A stretch of 64,000 nucleotides of DNA from R-RK-3 sp031399085 (lineage in GTDB: Bacteria > Pseudomonadota > Alphaproteobacteria > Rhizobiales > Rhodomicrobiaceae), in assembly GCA_031399085.1 (NCBI GenBank), contig JANNOQ010000086.1, positions 55,156 to 119,155 of the forward strand. Reading direction: 5' to 3'. The notes under the pieces are model-generated. The model was not told the origin of the DNA and made no database searches. It saw only the letters and a list, made by a program, of their open reading frames with translations. Each line of letters begins with the position of its first letter. Within the stretch, counting starts at the first letter, position 1. Both the position numbers and the translations under genes were made by a program. This document shows positions 15,756-24,307 of the stretch, piece by piece.

Positions 15756-17801
15756 ATGCCAGGGTCAGGCGGCCAATCTGCTAGAAGCGCCCGGTGCATC
15801 GCATTGGTGGGACCGTATTTAAGCGGCAAGACCACTCTTCTTGAAGCTCTTCTGGCGCGTGCCGGCGTTATTCCGCGTCTGGGTTCGATCGCGGCGGGCA
15901 ACACCGTAGGCGATAATTCAGCCGAGGCCCGCGCCCACGGGATGAGCATCGAGCCCAATCTCGCCGACCTGACCTTTCTTGGGGACAAATTTACCATCGT
16001 CGATTGCCCCGGTTCGATCGAATTTCAGTTTCAGATGCTGTCGGCGTTGGCAGTTTGCGACGCAGCTGTCGTTGTCTGCGAGGCGGACGAAAAGAAGATT
16101 CCGGCGCTTCAGCTCATCTTGAAGCAGCTTGCCGACCGCCATATCCCGCATTTCCTGTTTCTCAATAAGATCGACAAGCTTGAACTGCCGGTCAGCGATA
16201 TTCTGCCGATGCTTCAGCCCGCAAGCGCTCTGCCGCTGGTGCTCCGGCAAATTCCGATTGTGCAGAATGGCGTTGCGACCGGTTTCGTCGATCTGGCGTT
16301 GGAGCGCGCTTTCGTCTACCGCGAAAACGCGCCGAGCGAGGTGATCGAGATGCCCGCCGATCTGGCGGAACCGGAATCGCAGGCCCGCTTCTCAATGCTG
16401 GAAAAGCTGGCGGACTATGATGACGAACTGCTGGAAGCGCTGCTTGGCGATCAGGAGCTGCCACGCGACCGCGTGTTCGACGATCTTGGGCAGGAACTGA
16501 AAGACGGGAAGATTTGCCCGGTTTTGCTGGGCTGCGCCGAGCGGGGCAATGGCGTGACGCGCCTGCTCAAGGCTTTGCGGCATGAGGCCCCGTTTGCGGA
16601 CGCCACCGCACGCCGGCTTGGGGTCTCCGGCGCGGCGTCTTGCGCGCACGTGTTCAAGACCTATCACACCGCCCATGCCGGCAAGCTTTCGCTGATGCGC
16701 GTCTTCGGCGGCTCGTTCAACGACGGCATGGCGGTGACCGGCGTTAACGGTGAGGAACGCGCGGCAGGCGTGTTTACGCTGCTCGGCCAAGAGCCGAGAA
16801 AGGTGGCGGCGGGCGGCGTGGGAGATATCGTTGCGCTCGGGCGGCTGGAGCGCATGCGAACCGGTGAAACTCTGACCGCCGGCAGAACCCCGATGACGCA
16901 AATCGCAACGGTGCAACCGCCTCAGCCTGTCTACGGCCTAGCGCTTGCCGCGGCGGAGCGAAAGGACGAGGTCAAGCTTGCGGCCTCGCTGACCAAAATC
17001 ATTGAGGAGGACCCCTCCCTTGCCTTGATCCACAACAAGGAAACCGGCGAGATGGTGCTGTGGGGTCAAGGCGAAATGCATCTGCGCATCGCCCTAAAGC
17101 AGCTTCAGCGGCGCTTCGGCGTAATGGCGGAAACGCGCAGCCGGCAAATTCCGTACAAGGAGAGCATCCGCAAAGGCGTCGAGGTGCGCGGACGGCACAG
17201 GAAGCAGAGCGGCGGACACGGCCAGTTCGGCGACGTGGTCATCGAAATCCGCGCGCTGCCGCGCGGCGCCGGCTTCCACTTTTCAGAGGAGATCGCGGGC
17301 GGCGCGGTGCCCCGGCATTACATTCCGTCCGTCGAAATCGGCGTCAGGGATTTTCTGACCAGCGGCCCGCTCGGCTTTCCGGTCGTCGACGTCGCCGTCA
17401 TTTTAAAGGACGGTTCCTATCACGCCGTCGACTCCTCCGACATGGCGTTTCGCGCCGCCGGACGGCTAGCCATGGCCGAGGGAATGCCGAAATGCACGCC
17501 CGTGCTGCTCGAACCTATCATGGCCGTGGACATCGTCGTGCCATCTGAGGCAACGGCGCGGGTGAACGGCATTATTTCGTCGCGGCGGGGCCAGATTCTC
17601 GGCTTCGACAACCGGCCCGACTGGACCGGATGGGATGTCGTGCGCGCGCAAATCCCCGAAGCCGAGATGCAGGACATCATCATCGAGCTGAGATCGGCAA
17701 CGGCGGGGAGCGCAGGCTATACGGCCAAGTTCGATCATCTTGCCGAACTGACAGGCAAATTGGCCGATCAGGTCTTGGCGCATGGTTCGGTCGCGGCGTA
17801 A
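15756..17801 (+). CDS. Elongation factor G-like translational GTPase (EF-G paralogue)
   Basis: The 681-residue protein has EF-G architecture. The GTPase domain carries GPYLSGKT, DCPGS and NKID motifs, and domains II-V continue through GLSEMHL-like WGQGEMHLRIAL and RHRKQSGGHGQFGDV. The G1 and switch sequences are divergent from housekeeping FusA, which has AHIDAGKTT and DTPGHVDF. It also lies away from any rpsL-rpsG-tuf context. Such paralogues are common in alphaproteobacteria and are usually called elongation factor G-like or EF-G2; their roles include alternative or stress translation. AGGGAGA lies 10 bases before the ATG. The function is inferred from family only. Confidence 0.85.
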   Translation: MPGSGGQSARSARCIALVGPYLSGKTTLLEALLARAGVIPRLGSIAAGNTVGDNSAEARAHGMSIEPNLADLTFLGDKFTIVDCPGSIEFQFQMLSALAVCDAAVVVCEADEKKIPALQLILKQLADRHIPHFLFLNKIDKLELPVSDILPMLQPASALPLVLRQIPIVQNGVATGFVDLALERAFVYRENAPSEVIEMPADLAEPESQARFSMLEKLADYDDELLEALLGDQELPRDRVFDDLGQELKDGKICPVLLGCAERGNGVTRLLKALRHEAPFADATARRLGVSGAASCAHVFKTYHTAHAGKLSLMRVFGGSFNDGMAVTGVNGEERAAGVFTLLGQEPRKVAAGGVGDIVALGRLERMRTGETLTAGRTPMTQIATVQPPQPVYGLALAAAERKDEVKLAASLTKIIEEDPSLALIHNKETGEMVLWGQGEMHLRIALKQLQRRFGVMAETRSRQIPYKESIRKGVEVRGRHRKQSGGHGQFGDVVIEIRALPRGAGFHFSEEIAGGAVPRHYIPSVEIGVRDFLTSGPLGFPVVDVAVILKDGSYHAVDSSDMAFRAAGRLAMAEGMPKCTPVLLEPIMAVDIVVPSEATARVNGIISSRRGQILGFDNRPDWTGWDVVRAQIPEAEMQDIIIELRSATAGSAGYTAKFDHLAELTGKLADQVLAHGSVAA

Positions 17802-17806
17802 CGGCT

Positions 17807-18259
17807 TCAGGCGCAGGAACTTTCAAGCTTATGCAGCGACGCGGTGTCCAATTGCCCCTGGTTTTCAGTGACTTCTGAAAGTGTGATCACGCCGATGGTG
17901 AGTCCCATTTGCGGTTCCGCCTTCAGATATGTCGTCTGGCCGGGACGCAGTTGGACACTGGCTTTGTCACTCCCCCCACCCAAATTGACGTTGAGTTCAA
18001 AATTACCGACGGAGACTTGGTGTGGGCCCGGATCAAGATTGCAAACGACAAAGCCATCCGGCTGGCTTGGCGCCACCGCCTTGCCATTGACGACGTAATC
18101 CGGTTGCACGGCAAATCCGAGGGCCGATGCTCTATAGATAACCAGCCTTGATTTTTTGGGCGCAAGATTGCCAGCTAACACGTCTCGGCCAATCGGCCCG
18201 CTCGTAGCGCAGCCACCAAGCAGCAAACTGATTGACACGAAAACGGCTCCAATACGCAT
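17807..18259 (-). CDS. DUF2846-like lipoprotein
   Basis: The 150-residue protein has a lipoprotein signal peptide with lipobox LLGGCA, so it should be lipidated and exported. The mature part contains a segment of the form SRLVIYRA..., a VNGKAVA turn and FVVCNLDPGPHQVSVG, which is the pattern of the DUF2846 domain, a small beta-rich fold of unknown function. The ATG at 18259 lies eight bases after GGTGGGG; a longer frame to 18355 would bury the signal peptide. It converges with the EF-G-like gene and has only a five-base gap to it. Confidence 0.78.
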   Translation of the reverse strand: MRIGAVFVSISLLLGGCATSGPIGRDVLAGNLAPKKSRLVIYRASALGFAVQPDYVVNGKAVAPSQPDGFVVCNLDPGPHQVSVGNFELNVNLGGGSDKASVQLRPGQTTYLKAEPQMGLTIGVITLSEVTENQGQLDTASLHKLESSCA

Positions 18260-18615
18260 CGAAATCCCCACCGCCCTTTTCCAAACTGCCCCCGGGAAAA
18301 TACCTAGATATTTAACCATAGGCAAGATTTCGGCCATGCAGACATGGCTGGTCATCGAAGAATTTCCTAAATGATTACATGGAGCTTAATCTCAAGCGGG
18401 ACCTTTACCGAGGATCTGTATCTTAAATCGCACAAATATGAGTTCGACGAGTCGGCACAGCTGGTCCTGTTTCGGTGGACAAACGCAGTCCACGAAAACG
18501 TCGGATTTGGTCAACCCGCCAATTCATTGGAAAAGGAAAGAATGGGATTGCAGGCGACGCAACAATTCCCTAACTGAAGGGACTATGCAATATTATTACA
18601 AGAATTCCGCTAGAA
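18260..18615. other. Intergenic region upstream of zur (about 356 bases)
   Basis: The stretch lies between the divergent lipoprotein and zur genes. It is AT-richer than its surroundings. It contains the imperfect dyad at 18586-18600 and short open frames without conserved features. I found no RNA gene or transposon remnant. Confidence 0.5.
18586..18600. promoter_or_regulatory. Candidate Zur operator
   Basis: TGCAATATTATTACA is a 15-base AT-rich dyad with one mismatched arm position and a central unpaired base, 15 bases before the first possible zur start. Zur boxes are AT-rich dyads and usually lie near znu or zur promoters. The match to a consensus was judged by eye only. Confidence 0.4.
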
Positions 18616-19137
18616 ATGGCATCTCGAGTCTCAAAGCGCATGTCCGACAATTTTTTCCCTCGGCCGGGACACGATCACGGCTCCTGCATAGGGCAGGCTA
18701 TCGATCGCGCCCACGGCATTTGCACGGAAAAAGCCGTCAAGCTAACGCCCTTGCGCGAGGCGGTGCTGCGGGTGCTGCTGTCCTCGCATAAGGCGCTGGG
18801 CGCTTATGAGATCATCGAAACGCTTGCCCGTAACGGCCGGCGGCTCGCGCCGATTTCGGTTTACCGCATCATCGACGTGCTGCTGAAGGCGGGGCTGGCG
18901 CACCGGCTCGAAAGCAAGAACGCTTTTTTCGCCTGCCTGTCCGAGCACGGCGCGGCCAATTCCATGCTGGTTCTGGTTTGCGACGGCTGCTGCCGGGTGG
19001 CCGAGGCGGAAGCGCCGGATGCCTGGGGTGCGATTAAATCCGTGACGCAATCCAGCGGTTTTGCCGTGACCGAAACCGTTCTCGAAATTCAGGGCACTTG
19101 CGCCGATTGCCGCAAAGCGCCCGGCAAAGCGGCTTGA
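18616..19137 (+). CDS. zur: Fur-family zinc uptake regulator Zur
   Basis: The product is a 173-residue winged-helix metalloregulator that represses zinc-import genes when zinc is replete. A helix-turn-helix region (LTPLREAVLRVLLSSHKALGAYEI and PISVYRIIDVLLKAG) is followed by a His/Cys metal-binding half with CDGC near the middle and CADC near the C-terminus, the structural zinc site. The N-terminus includes GHDHG. A second in-frame ATG at 18640 (MSDNFF) is equally plausible because neither start has a clear Shine-Dalgarno. znuC starts ten bases after the stop, so zur, znuC and znuB form an operon. Confidence 0.9.
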   Translation: MASRVSKRMSDNFFPRPGHDHGSCIGQAIDRAHGICTEKAVKLTPLREAVLRVLLSSHKALGAYEIIETLARNGRRLAPISVYRIIDVLLKAGLAHRLESKNAFFACLSEHGAANSMLVLVCDGCCRVAEAEAPDAWGAIKSVTQSSGFAVTETVLEIQGTCADCRKAPGKAA

Positions 19138-19147
19138 AGGGTCATCC

Positions 19148-19978
19148 ATGATTTCTCCGGCTGTTATTCCTTTCCCCCAGAGCGAGACGGATCAAGCTAT
19201 CCTGAAAGCCTCGCCCGGCGAGGCGCTGGTCGCGGGCGAGGCTCTTAGCCTGTCCCTCGGCGGACGTCGCGTCCTCGACAATGTAAATATCGCCGTGCAT
19301 GCGGGCGAGATCGTGACGCTCATCGGGCCGAACGGCGCCGGTAAGACAACGCTTGCACGCTTGCTGCTGGGGCTGGTCAAACCGGGGAGCGGCCGGGTTA
19401 TCAGGGCGCCGGGTCTGCGCACCGGTTACGTGCCGCAGCGTTTCCCTATCGATCCGAGCATCCCCATCAATGTCCGCCGGTTCCTGACGCTGAGTGTGCG
19501 GGTCTCGCCGTCCGCGATCCGGTCGGTTTTGCAGGAGGTTGGCGCGCTGCATTTGATCGACCGGCCGATCTCCGTGCTGTCGGGCGGCGAGTTTCAGCGC
19601 GTGTGCCTCGCGCGTGCTCTCATCGGCATGCCGCGGCTGCTGATGCTCGACGAACCGGCTCAAGCCGTCGATTATGCCGGCGAGTTGCAGCTTTACGAGC
19701 TGATCGGCGACATTCGAACCCGCCGCGGCTGCGGCATCCTGCTGATTTCGCACGATCTGCATGTCGTGCTCGGCGCGAGCGACCGAGTGATCTGCATCAA
19801 CGGGCACGTCTGCTGCGAGGGTGTTCCCGAAACCGTCGCAAACCATCCCGAATATGCCCGGCTGTTCGGGCGCGATGCGGGTAAGGCTGTCGGCGTGTAC
19901 CGCCATCGCCATGACCACGAGCACGACCTATCAGGCGCGGTCAAATGCGGCGACGAATGCGGGCATAGCCATGATTGA
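19148..19978 (+). CDS. znuC: Zinc ABC transporter ATP-binding protein ZnuC
   Basis: The 276-residue ATPase of the high-affinity zinc importer has Walker A GPNGAGKTT, signature LSGGEFQRVCLARAL and Walker B LLMLDEPAQAVD. The C-terminal tail is rich in His and Asp (RHRHDHEHD and CGHSHD) and carries two nearby Cys, a likely zinc-binding tail seen in rhizobial ZnuC proteins. It sits directly after zur and its 3' end overlaps znuB by eight bases. The periplasmic binding protein ZnuA is not in this window. Confidence 0.95.
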   Translation: MISPAVIPFPQSETDQAILKASPGEALVAGEALSLSLGGRRVLDNVNIAVHAGEIVTLIGPNGAGKTTLARLLLGLVKPGSGRVIRAPGLRTGYVPQRFPIDPSIPINVRRFLTLSVRVSPSAIRSVLQEVGALHLIDRPISVLSGGEFQRVCLARALIGMPRLLMLDEPAQAVDYAGELQLYELIGDIRTRRGCGILLISHDLHVVLGASDRVICINGHVCCEGVPETVANHPEYARLFGRDAGKAVGVYRHRHDHEHDLSGAVKCGDECGHSHD

Positions 19979-20768
19979 CGATTTTCTCCTGCGCGCCGGT
20001 CTCGCCGGGCTCGGCGTCGCTCTCTTGACCGCGCCGCTCGGCTGCTTCGTGGTCTGGCAGCGGCTGGCCATGTTCGGCAACAGCATCGCCCATTGCGGCC
20101 TCTTGGGCGTCGCGCTCGGCATCTTGCTCAGTATCGACCTGACGGTCGGCGTTGTCCTGGTTTCGCTCGCGCTCGCCGCGCTGCTGATCGGGATGCAGGG
20201 CCAAAAGCTCCTGCCCGACGATACGCTGCTCGGCATCCTCGCCCATGCCGCACTGGCCGCCGGGCTGCTCGGCGCAACCCTGGTCGGCGGCGCTCGGCTC
20301 GACCTGATGGGCTATCTGTTCGGCGACATTCTGGCCGTATCCAACAGCGATCTCTGGTGGCTCCTGTTCGGCGTTGCGGCGATCGGCGGCGTGATGGCGT
20401 GGCTCTGGCGGCCTTTGCTGGCGATCAGCGTGCATGAGGAGATGGCCGCCGCCGAGGGCGTCAATGTGGGCTTCGTGCGCGCCGCGTTCATGCTGCTGGT
20501 CGCCGTCACGGTGGCGCTGAGCATCAAGCTGGTGGGCATTCTGCTCATCACCTCCCTGCTCATCATCCCGGCGGCGGCGGCGCGCCCCTTCGTCTCGACA
20601 CCCGAGCAAATGGCGCTCGGAGCGGCGGCGATTTCCACCGCCGGCGTGCTGGCCGGACTTGGCGTCTCGCTTCAGCTCGACACGCCCGCCGGCCCATCGA
20701 TTGTCTTGGTTCTGACAGCGCTCTTCGTGGCGACGGTACCGTTCCTGCTGCGCAAAAACGCCCGGTAG
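19971..20768 (+). CDS. znuB: Zinc ABC transporter permease ZnuB
   Basis: The 265-residue integral membrane protein is of the ABC-3 metal-transporter family, with seven to nine hydrophobic segments. Family hallmarks include LGCFVVWQRLAMFGNSIAHCGLLGVALG near the N-terminus and VGILLITSLLIIPAAAAR in the C-terminal half. The ATG overlaps the end of znuC, indicating coupled translation. Together with ZnuC and an unlinked ZnuA it would carry zinc across the inner membrane under Zur control. Confidence 0.95.
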   Translation: MIDDFLLRAGLAGLGVALLTAPLGCFVVWQRLAMFGNSIAHCGLLGVALGILLSIDLTVGVVLVSLALAALLIGMQGQKLLPDDTLLGILAHAALAAGLLGATLVGGARLDLMGYLFGDILAVSNSDLWWLLFGVAAIGGVMAWLWRPLLAISVHEEMAAAEGVNVGFVRAAFMLLVAVTVALSIKLVGILLITSLLIIPAAAARPFVSTPEQMALGAAAISTAGVLAGLGVSLQLDTPAGPSIVLVLTALFVATVPFLLRKNAR

Positions 20769-20859
20769 GGACGGCAATCTCTGGCAATTGCCGCCCATCT
20801 CCATTAATTAAAGTCCCAAAGCGCCAGCTATTTTCGGCGCGCGGCCAGGAGCACGGGGC

Positions 20860-22113
20860 ATGCTGCAAGATTTGCCGAGACGGCAGACCATCGGGGTAAA
20901 GGTCGGCGATGTCACGGTCGGCGCCAACGCACCGGTCGTCGTGCAGTCGATGACCAATACGGATACGGCCGACGCCGATAAGACGGCGCTGCAGGTGGCA
21001 CAGCTTGCTCAGGCCGGGTCGGAATTGGTGCGCATCACTGTCGACCGCGACGAAGCCGCCGCCGCCGTTCCCCATATTCGCGACAAGCTCGCGGCCTGGG
21101 GCGTCAAAGTCCCGCTCGTCGGCGACTTCCACTATAATGGCCACAAGCTGCTCGCCGATCACCCCGCTTGCGCCGAGGCGCTCGACAAATACCGCATCAA
21201 TCCTGGCAATGTCGGCTTCCGCGCCAAGCGCGACAGCCAATTCTCCGACATCATCGAGATCGCGCTCAAATACGCCAAGCCGGTGCGCATCGGCGTCAAT
21301 TGGGGCAGCCTGGATCAGGAACTGCTGACCCGGCTGATGGACGAGAACGCCGCCTCCCCCGCACCCAAGGACGCCCGCGCGGTGCTGCATGAGGCTATCG
21401 TGCAATCCGCGATCCTGAGCGCGGAGCGCGCGCAGGACCTCGGCATGAGCGCCGACCGGATCATCCTGTCCGCGAAGGTCAGCGCCGTGCAGGACCTCGT
21501 CAGCGTCTACACGATGCTCGCCGCGCGCGGCAATTACGCCCTGCATCTAGGGCTAACGGAAGCCGGCATGGGCACCAAAGGCATCGTCGCCTCGACGGCC
21601 GGCATCGGCATTCTTTTGCAGCAAGGCATCGGCGACACGATCCGCGTCTCGCTGACTCCAGCGCCCGGCGGCGCGCGCACGCTTGAGGTCGAGGTCGCCC
21701 AGCAGATCTTGCAGACGATGGGGCTACGCTCCTTCGTGCCTGTGGTCGCCGCCTGTCCGGGCTGCGGACGCACGACGAGCACGGTGTTCCAGGAACTGGC
21801 CTCGGATATTCAGGACCACATCGCCGTGAGCATGCCGGAATGGCGCAAGATCTATCCGGGCGTCGAGACGCTGACGGTCGCCGTGATGGGCTGCATCGTG
21901 AATGGGCCGGGGGAGTCGAAGCACGCCGATATTGGGATCAGCCTGCCGGGGACGGGTGAAACCCCCGCCGCCCCGGTATTCATCGACGGCAAGAAGGCGC
22001 TGACGCTGCGCGGTCCGGCGATTGCGGATGAATTTAAGGCATTGGTGGCGGAGTATATTGAGCGGCGGTTTGGGCGCGGGGAGAAGGATGCGCCGGTGCG
22101 GGCGGCCGAGTAG
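20860..22113 (+). CDS. ispG: 4-hydroxy-3-methylbut-2-en-1-yl diphosphate synthase (flavodoxin)
   Basis: IspG (GcpE) reduces methylerythritol cyclodiphosphate to HMBPP in the MEP isoprenoid pathway using a [4Fe-4S] cluster. The 417-residue product has the N-terminal TIM-barrel blocks VQSMTNTDTADADKT, LVGDFHYNGHKLL and YRINPGNVG. The cluster ligands are visible as CPGCGR and, further on, GCIVNGPGE. The length and ends are normal. It starts 91 bases after znuB and has no functional link to the zinc genes that I can see. Confidence 0.97.
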   Translation: MLQDLPRRQTIGVKVGDVTVGANAPVVVQSMTNTDTADADKTALQVAQLAQAGSELVRITVDRDEAAAAVPHIRDKLAAWGVKVPLVGDFHYNGHKLLADHPACAEALDKYRINPGNVGFRAKRDSQFSDIIEIALKYAKPVRIGVNWGSLDQELLTRLMDENAASPAPKDARAVLHEAIVQSAILSAERAQDLGMSADRIILSAKVSAVQDLVSVYTMLAARGNYALHLGLTEAGMGTKGIVASTAGIGILLQQGIGDTIRVSLTPAPGGARTLEVEVAQQILQTMGLRSFVPVVAACPGCGRTTSTVFQELASDIQDHIAVSMPEWRKIYPGVETLTVAVMGCIVNGPGESKHADIGISLPGTGETPAAPVFIDGKKALTLRGPAIADEFKALVAEYIERRFGRGEKDAPVRAAE

Positions 22114-22165
22114 GTGCAGAGAACCAGTCAGGCTTCGGCTTTTACCTCCAAGCAAACACGCTTCG

Positions 22166-22810
22166 TTACGCCCCTTGGTCCGTAATACGGCTAGAAGCCG
22201 AAGTAGGTGCGCCGGCGGGTTGTGCTGACTTCTGTAGGATGAAACGAAACACGTGCCAATGCTTCGGCCCATTTTGGGCGTCAACGCCGTCGTACTCGGC
22301 CTCGGAGAAGATTATAGGCTGTAGCCGAGAGAAATAAGTGACCACTTCAGACTTAGTGAGAAATGTCAGCGGCCGCTTGCCTGCCCAACCGTCGCGAACG
22401 CCGAAGAGGGTGCCGCACAAAATCCCGTTATCGGCGAGACCGTCGACGATCGCCGGAATGACAGCCGAAAAGGCCTCACGCGGCAAGAATGGAAGCACAT
22501 GGATCGCGACAATTAGCGAATAAGCGCCAAGCTCCATCGGGATGAACCGAACATCACGGTGGATGGCATTGAGGCGTGGGTGGTTGAGCGCCGCGGCGAG
22601 TCGTCTTGTCAGCGGATCCGTGTCCACAGCATCGACAGTCATTCCGGCCTGCAAAAGGTAGCGGCTATTTGCCAGGGCGCCGGCGCCAATGTCGAGCGCG
22701 CGTCCGCAACGAACAGGCATCACTTTTTGCCCATCCACGACTAGCCGATTCGGCTCTCCCTCTAAGCGTAAAGCGGCGTATGTTTCACGACGGTCCTCGG
22801 CTGGGCTCAT
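22166..22810 (-). CDS. SAM-dependent methyltransferase (class I, TehB-like)
   Basis: The 214-residue protein has a Rossmann methyltransferase core. Motif I is ALDIGAGALANSRYLLQAG, an acidic end of strand 2 follows in VDAVDTDP, and IVAIHVLPFLP corresponds to motif IV. It resembles small TehB/class I methyltransferases with unknown substrate. An ATG at 22810 was chosen over a start at 22855, which would add 15 residues of low conservation; neither has a strong ribosome site. It lies 100 bases downstream of the GRDP-like gene on the same strand and converges on ispG. It may belong to that small accessory cluster. Confidence 0.75.
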   Translation of the reverse strand: MSPAEDRRETYAALRLEGEPNRLVVDGQKVMPVRCGRALDIGAGALANSRYLLQAGMTVDAVDTDPLTRRLAAALNHPRLNAIHRDVRFIPMELGAYSLIVAIHVLPFLPREAFSAVIPAIVDGLADNGILCGTLFGVRDGWAGKRPLTFLTKSEVVTYFSRLQPIIFSEAEYDGVDAQNGPKHWHVFRFILQKSAQPAGAPTSASSRITDQGA

Positions 22811-22910
22811 TGGCGAGAACTGCCTGTAGGCTGCGCACAATGCGATCGCAAGCATTCGTCGAGACGGTGTTGGCCTTGCGCATGCCGTGGTGAAGCGGCA
22901 GTGAGGCTCG

Positions 22911-23636
22911 TCAAGACGCTAGTCGAAGGACGTTGCATTGAATAAGCCCTGCGACGAGTGCCGCCTTCTCATCGTCATCAAGCTCTCCGGGAAGCTCTCT
23001 GACGTAGAACGCGCCCGTTTGCGATGTGAAAGCCAGAGCAGAACGGGCGATTTCATTGACGCTAATGAGGACTTCGCCGGTCGGGCTTAGCAGATCGATC
23101 ATGTCGCCAACATCTTTGATGACAAGCTGGCCAGGGTGTCTATTCAGCACACGTCGAGTGGGCCTGATGGCAGCGGCATCGTTCCAAATATCGGACGGCG
23201 GGGTTCCAAACAATTCAATGTAACGCTCCCAAAATTGAGCCAAAGAGGCAACCTCGATCGACCTTTCTTCTTCAGACCTTGGCGCAGTGCTAGGACAGTG
23301 GTGAATGAAATTGCCAAAATAGGTATGACAGAAGGCGGCATATTCTTTGGTAAAGAGGATGAACTGATGCCATGCCACATCGACGCGGAGAGAGTGCATT
23401 GCATAGATTTTGGCGCGGTCTGACTGAGTAAGCGCGATATATTTCTTAACCTCAGCAAAGAGCGCTTCAGCCTCCTCGGCGGTTTCGGCAATATGGTCTT
23501 GCAATAGCTTTTCAATCAGGAAAGGAGCCGTATACGATAAAGAATCGAGCAAATTCGGATCGCCGGGTGGGCTGCAAGTCTCTACGACTGGCGCTGCAGT
23601 TGAGTTGCTCACTTTATCGGTGGCGTATATTGGCAT
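22911..23636 (-). CDS. GRDP/DUF1399-like protein of unknown function
   Basis: The predicted 241-residue soluble protein has two parts. Residues about 30-150 contain a DVAWHQFILFTKEYAAFC segment (86-103) followed by FGNFIHHCP (107-115). This D..WH...H-H pattern resembles the N-terminal region of glycine-rich-domain-containing proteins (GRDP, DUF1399), with conserved Asp, Trp, His and paired His that could hold a metal. Residues about 160-241 form a separate alpha/beta segment that I do not recognise. The ATG at 23636 overlaps the end of the upstream Cys-tail gene by 28 bases, so the two are probably co-translated. A TTG at 23678 is an alternative start. No function is established. Confidence 0.6.
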   Translation of the reverse strand: MPIYATDKVSNSTAAPVVETCSPPGDPNLLDSLSYTAPFLIEKLLQDHIAETAEEAEALFAEVKKYIALTQSDRAKIYAMHSLRVDVAWHQFILFTKEYAAFCHTYFGNFIHHCPSTAPRSEEERSIEVASLAQFWERYIELFGTPPSDIWNDAAAIRPTRRVLNRHPGQLVIKDVGDMIDLLSPTGEVLISVNEIARSALAFTSQTGAFYVRELPGELDDDEKAALVAGLIQCNVLRLAS

Positions 23637-24088
23637 ATCGACACGCAGACGCTGCACGGACAATGACACGTCGAGCAAGGGCTATGATTACACTCGTCCC
23701 GCGGTTGCTGGGCTGCCACGCGCATACGTAAGCGTCCCTTGGTTACTTCGACCGGTCCCGGCTTTGCGCTCGCGCCCTTGATCGAATCCGCATTCTCTAC
23801 ATGCCGATGCGCGATCGAAGCCTGGCTCTTGATCCAGACAACCTTCGCATCGAACGGAAAAATTGACTCTGGTATGTCGGCAATGTGGATGATGTCGCGC
23901 TCAGCGATTTCCATGCTTATCGACAAGTTGCGAAGACTTGGATGCAGGGAGATATAGCCTTCTCGTGACGAAGGGCCTATGTAACCCCAAAGCACTGTCG
24001 CTTCAGCACCACCTTTGGCGATAACATCAGCAATAAGTTGGTTTTCTGCGATTTGGGGGCGACTCACTTCATCATTGGTCATCGGCAT
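23609..24088 (-). CDS. Unknown protein with seven-cysteine C-terminal tail
   Basis: The 159-residue protein has no signal peptide. Residues about 25-100 look like a compact beta-rich domain (ATVLWGYIGPSSREGYISL, then DIIHIADIPES and AKVVWIKSQASIAH). A Lys/Arg/Gln-rich linker leads to a terminal segment of about 30 residues with Cys133, 138, 141, 143, 145, 148 and 152, spaced C-x4-C-x2-C-x-C-x-C-x2-C-x3-C, and one His. Such a tail suits metal binding or post-translational modification. A second ATG six bases in (24082) has better spacing to a G-rich ribosome site. Its 3' end overlaps the GRDP-like gene. I do not recognise the family. Confidence 0.65.
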   Translation of the reverse strand: MPMTNDEVSRPQIAENQLIADVIAKGGAEATVLWGYIGPSSREGYISLHPSLRNLSISMEIAERDIIHIADIPESIFPFDAKVVWIKSQASIAHRHVENADSIKGASAKPGPVEVTKGRLRMRVAAQQPRDECNHSPCSTCHCPCSVCVSICQYTPPIK

Positions 24089-24191
24089 CCCCCCAACCTT
24101 ACCCTATTTAAAAGTACAGTCAGGGCGTCTCGCAAGCAAGACATTTCAGTCTATTGCTACGATGCTCGATGCTATCTGTGCGCTGCGTATC

Positions 24192-24221
24192 GATCCGAAA
24201 ATGGGTACCGGTTTTCGGATC
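24192..24221. repeat. Palindromic intergenic repeat
   Basis: A perfect 10-base inverted repeat (GATCCGAAAA with TTTTCGGATC) flanks a ten-base loop containing GGTACC. This arrangement is typical of short palindromic repeats scattered through rhizobial genomes. It lies downstream of tilS on the minus strand and could slow transcription, but it has no U tract. Confidence 0.75.
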
Positions 24222-24307
24222 GAATCGCGCGATGAAAATGGCCGCGTTGGGGAGCCTCCGAAAGAGGCGGCTTGCAGCTCAAAATATCACCGCGCGGGCA
24301 ACCCGCG

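Noticed and set aside
18371..18577. A 68-residue plus-strand frame upstream of zur
   Set aside because: No ribosome site, no codon bias and no recognisable sequence; it lies in AT-richer intergenic DNA.
20772..20793. Terminator after znuB
   Set aside because: A 7-base stem (CGGCAAT/ATTGCCG) exists but has no U tract, so it is only a weak hairpin.
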